A DNA stretch of 64,000 nucleotides from Alphaproteobacteria bacterium. GTDB taxonomy: Bacteria > Pseudomonadota > Alphaproteobacteria > CACIAM-22H2. The stretch is from contig JAFKFM010000007.1 of the NCBI GenBank assembly GCA_017308135.1, forward strand, positions 328,001 through 392,000. Direction: 5' to 3'. A program made the translations under genes and the position numbers. Below are positions 61,449 to 64,000 of this stretch, in pieces. The notes beneath the pieces are model-generated. The model worked only from the letters and a program-made list of their open reading frames with translations, ran no database searches and was not told where the DNA came from. Position 1 is the stretch's first letter. Every line of letters starts with the position of its first letter.

Positions 61449-62630
61449 ATGGACGACATCGCCGGGCGCCGCGTTCTCATCGTCGACGATCAAGCCTTCA
61501 TCCGCGCATTGCTGCGCCGATGCTTGGTGCGTCTTGCCGTCGGCGAAATCCGCGAGGCGGAGAACGGCGCCGATGGTTTGGCCGAACTCGATACGTTCAA
61601 ACCCGAACTCGTGCTGTGCGATCTCAACATGCCCGGCATGGATGGGATCGAGTTTCTGCGTTTGGCCGCGACCAAGGCGCCGCAAACGCCGATGCTGATC
61701 GTCAGCGGCGAGGATAAACGCACGCTGGAGGGCGCGTTGCGCATCGCGCGCGGCTACGGCCTTGCCAGCGTTGGCGCCGTCGCCAAGCCGATCGAAGCCG
61801 AACGTTTGACCCAGGCGATCGCGCGCCTGCAACCCGCGGCGGAGAATGCCGCCGTCGCCGCACGCGTTATGCCGCGCATGGGCGAGGCCGACCTTGCCGC
61901 CGCGATCGAACGCGGGCAGATCGCGGCCGTGTTCCAGCCGAAAATCGACGTGGCGAGCGGCCTGACGCAATCGGTCGAATGTCTGGCGCGCTGGTCGCAT
62001 CCGACCCATGGCGACGTGTCGCCGGGCGTGTTCGTGCCGCTCGCGGAGAATTGCGGGCTGGTCGATCGGATGACCGAAGCGGTGATCGACGTCGCCGCGC
62101 GCGACATGGCGCCGATCTTCGCCGCGTATCCGGATTTGCGCTGCGCGATCAATTTCTCGTTCGATACGCTGGGCCGCAGCGACGCCTTCGCCTGGATCAG
62201 CGGCGCCTTGAGCCGCTCGAGCATGCCGGCCGAACGCTTGATCGTCGAAGTGACCGAGAGCCGCCTAGGCGAAGACGACCGGCGCACGCTGGAAACGCTG
62301 GCGCGGCTGCGCATGAAGCGCGTGCGCGTGTCGCTCGACGATTTCGGCACCGGCTACGCGTCGCTTGCGCGTTTGGAAGCTTTGCCGTTCGATGAGCTTA
62401 AAATCGATCGCGGCTTCGTGTCGGGTGCGGCGGAAGCGCCGGCCAAGCGCGCAATTCTGGAATCGGCGGTGGCGCTGGCCAAGCGCATGGATCTCGTTTC
62501 CGTCGCCGAAGGCGTCGAAACGCAGGCCGATCTCGACACCGCGCGCGAAGCGGGGATCGATCTCGCCCAAGGCTATCTGATCGCGCGGCCGATGCCGGCG
62601 GACAAGCTGCTGGCCTGGCTCGCGCAATGA
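61449..62630 (+). CDS. Response regulator with EAL domain (c-di-GMP phosphodiesterase)
   Basis: A 393-residue two-domain protein. The N-terminal receiver has acidic Asp13-Asp14, phospho-acceptor Asp58 (LCDLNMPGMDG) and Lys113. The C-terminal EAL domain has the ExLxR motif as ECLAR (Glu177), INFS (Asn), EVTES (Glu), SLDDFGTGYASL (two Asp), KIDRGF (Lys), AEGVET (Glu) and QGYLIARP (Gln), so all metal and catalytic residues of an active phosphodiesterase are present. No partner histidine kinase lies here. Divergent from dgcN by 72 bases; its stop overlaps the N-acyl-D-amino-acid deacylase start (ATGA). Confidence 0.94.
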   Translation: MDDIAGRRVLIVDDQAFIRALLRRCLVRLAVGEIREAENGADGLAELDTFKPELVLCDLNMPGMDGIEFLRLAATKAPQTPMLIVSGEDKRTLEGALRIARGYGLASVGAVAKPIEAERLTQAIARLQPAAENAAVAARVMPRMGEADLAAAIERGQIAAVFQPKIDVASGLTQSVECLARWSHPTHGDVSPGVFVPLAENCGLVDRMTEAVIDVAARDMAPIFAAYPDLRCAINFSFDTLGRSDAFAWISGALSRSSMPAERLIVEVTESRLGEDDRRTLETLARLRMKRVRVSLDDFGTGYASLARLEALPFDELKIDRGFVSGAAEAPAKRAILESAVALAKRMDLVSVAEGVETQADLDTAREAGIDLAQGYLIARPMPADKLLAWLAQ

Positions 62631-64000
62631 AGCACGAATTGGTGCTGAAAGGCGGTCGCGTCGCCGACGGGTCCGGCACGCCCGCGATCGAAGCCGATAT
62701 CGCCATCGCCGGCAATCGCATCGCCGCGATCGGCGCGCCGGGCACGCTGGAAGCCGCCGCGACGCTCGATTGTTCGGGGCGGATGATCGCCCCCGGTTTC
62801 ATCGACGTGCATACGCATGACGACGCGATCCTGTTGGATCTGCCAGACATGCCGATGAAGACGAGCCAGGGCGTGACCACAATCGTCGCCGGGAATTGCG
62901 GCGTGTCGGTCGCCCCGATGATTTTGGCGGGCGATCCGCCGCCACCGCTCGATCTGCTGGGAACGCGCGCCACCTATCGCCATAAACGTTTCGCCGATTG
63001 GACGAAGGCTTTGGCCGCCGATCCCGCCGCCGTCAACGCGGTGGCGCTGGTCGGGCATTCGTCGTTGCGCGTGCAGACGATGGATCGTCTCGATCGCGCG
63101 GCCGATGAAGGCGAGATCGCGCGCATGCAAGGCTTGCTCGATCAAGCGATGGGCGAGGGCGCGCTGGGCCTGTCGACCGGCTTGTTCTACGCGCCCGCGA
63201 AAGCGGCACCGACCGCGGAGATCGTCGCGGTCGCCAAAATCGCGGGAAGGCATGGCGGATTGTACGCCACGCATTTGCGCAACGAAGCCGACGCGCTGGA
63301 AGACGCGGTCGCCGAAGCCTTGCGCATCGGCCGCGAAGCGGACACGCCCGTCGTGCTGTCGCATCACAAGGCGATGGGCAAGGCGAACCACGGCAAGACC
63401 GCGCGCACGCTGCCCTTGATCGACGCGGCGCGTAAAACCCAGCGCGTGGCGCTCGACGTCTATCCCTATATCGCGTCGTCGACCGTGCTGACGATCGACC
63501 GTATCGCCGCGTCGTCGCGCGTTTTGATCACCTGGTCGAAATCCGTGCCCGCGACGGGCGGGCGCGACCTTTCCGATATCGCCGGCGAATGGCACGTCGA
63601 TCTCGCGGAAGCCGCGCGGCGCTTGCAGCCGGCCGGGGCGATCTATTTCGCGATGGCGGAGGACGACGTGCGCCGCGTGCTGTCCTGGCCGGAAGCGATG
63701 ATCGGGTCGGACGGTTTGCCGCACGACGCCCATCCCCATCCGCGGCTGTGGGGCACGTTCCCGCGCGTGCTGGGTCATTACGCGCGCGACGTGGGCTTGT
63801 TTCCGGTCGAAGAAGCGATCCGCCGGATGACGTCGTTGCCCGCCAAGCGCCTGGGCTTGCGCGACCGGGGCGTGCTGCGGACAGGCGCTTTCGCCGATAT
63901 CGTCGTTTTCGATCCCAGAACGGTGATCGACCGGGCGAGTTTCGCCGCCCCCACGCTGCCGGGTGCCGGGATCGACGCCGTGTTCGTCAACGGCCGGGCC
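62627..64000 (+). CDS. N-acyl-D-amino-acid deacylase (D-aminoacylase), 3' end beyond window
   Basis: At least 458 residues, open to the last base of the window and therefore partial. An amidohydrolase-fold metal enzyme. HTH (His62, His64) follows GFIDV; Cys91 is in GNCGVS; His216 in YATHLRNE; His246-His247 in LSHHK; and Asp362 in GSDGLPHDAHP. This arrangement is that of D-aminoacylases, which hydrolyse N-acetyl-D-amino acids. Expected full length is near 480-500, so little is missing. It overlaps the response regulator gene (ATGA) and lies near dgcN/dgcA, making N-acetyl-D-glutamate or related compounds likely substrates (inference). Confidence 0.92.
   Translation, partial: MKHELVLKGGRVADGSGTPAIEADIAIAGNRIAAIGAPGTLEAAATLDCSGRMIAPGFIDVHTHDDAILLDLPDMPMKTSQGVTTIVAGNCGVSVAPMILAGDPPPPLDLLGTRATYRHKRFADWTKALAADPAAVNAVALVGHSSLRVQTMDRLDRAADEGEIARMQGLLDQAMGEGALGLSTGLFYAPAKAAPTAEIVAVAKIAGRHGGLYATHLRNEADALEDAVAEALRIGREADTPVVLSHHKAMGKANHGKTARTLPLIDAARKTQRVALDVYPYIASSTVLTIDRIAASSRVLITWSKSVPATGGRDLSDIAGEWHVDLAEAARRLQPAGAIYFAMAEDDVRRVLSWPEAMIGSDGLPHDAHPHPRLWGTFPRVLGHYARDVGLFPVEEAIRRMTSLPAKRLGLRDRGVLRTGAFADIVVFDPRTVIDRASFAAPTLPGAGIDAVFVNGRA

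Noticed and set aside
62573-63778. 401-codon minus-strand frame at the window end
   Set aside because: The plus strand there reads without interruption as a D-aminoacylase with all metal ligands.

Overview
The window is high-GC DNA, densely coded on both strands, with 58 protein genes, many joined by ATGA/TGATG/TAATG overlaps. I see no RNA genes, insertion sequences, phage genes or CRISPR arrays. The gene families point to a free-living alphaproteobacterial heterotroph: tripartite tricarboxylate transport, a PutA lacking the N-terminal DNA-binding domain with a divergent Lrp-type regulator, class I PhaC, non-phosphorylative sugar-acid enzymes and many sugar ABC systems. The sequence alone does not settle the genus.

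Layout. 0-3 kb: tctC-tctB-tctA carboxylate uptake operon (minus strand). 3.3-10.2 kb: an SDR dehydrogenase divergent from a sugar ABC operon (binding protein, two permeases, Gfo/Idh/MocA oxidoreductase, ThuA-like protein, LacI regulator) with no ATPase. 10.2-14.1 kb: a NitT/TauT-type ABC transporter divergent from two related small proteins I cannot name, with a Fur-box-like sequence between them. 14.1-27 kb: two aldose-1-epimerase-like proteins, a peptide/oligosaccharide-type ABC transporter, two sugar-acid dehydratases of the enolase superfamily, an SMP-30 lactonase, a GntR regulator and a DHDPS-family aldolase. This looks like one sugar-acid uptake and catabolic locus. 27-32.6 kb: a His-rich surface protein, MetY, PhaC and an IlvD-type sugar-acid dehydratase. 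32.6-39.6 kb: a second sugar ABC operon with its own MalK/UgpC-type ATPase, an oxidoreductase and a D-tartrate-dehydratase-like enzyme. 39.6-47.3 kb: orphan ModA under a Mo-box, DUF924, PutA and its Lrp regulator, and PEP carboxylase behind a sigma-54-like promoter. 47.3-55.2 kb: an eight-gene operon (GntR, esterase, ATPase-less sugar ABC transporter, tagatose-3-epimerase-like protein, oxidoreductase, mannitol/fructuronate dehydrogenase). 55.3-58.6 kb: a 52-residue DUF2256 gene, a PepSY protein, a KDG-kinase-like gene and a nitronate monooxygenase. 58.5-64 kb: FkbM methyltransferase, the D-glutamate catabolic pair dgcA-dgcN, and divergently a c-di-GMP phosphodiesterase response regulator overlapping an N-acyl-D-amino-acid deacylase that runs off the window.

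Themes. (1) Sugar acids: lactonase, several dehydratases, an aldolase and a KDG kinase could together take aldonates to pyruvate-level products. (2) In all four operons where a binding-protein gene precedes permease genes, a perfect GC-rich hairpin sits just after the binding-protein gene. (3) Candidate operators lie beside most of the local regulators. (4) The least understood locus is the paired small proteins at 12.9-14.1 kb facing the NitT-type transporter. The 59-64 kb region combines N-acetyl-D-amino-acid metabolism with a c-di-GMP enzyme.
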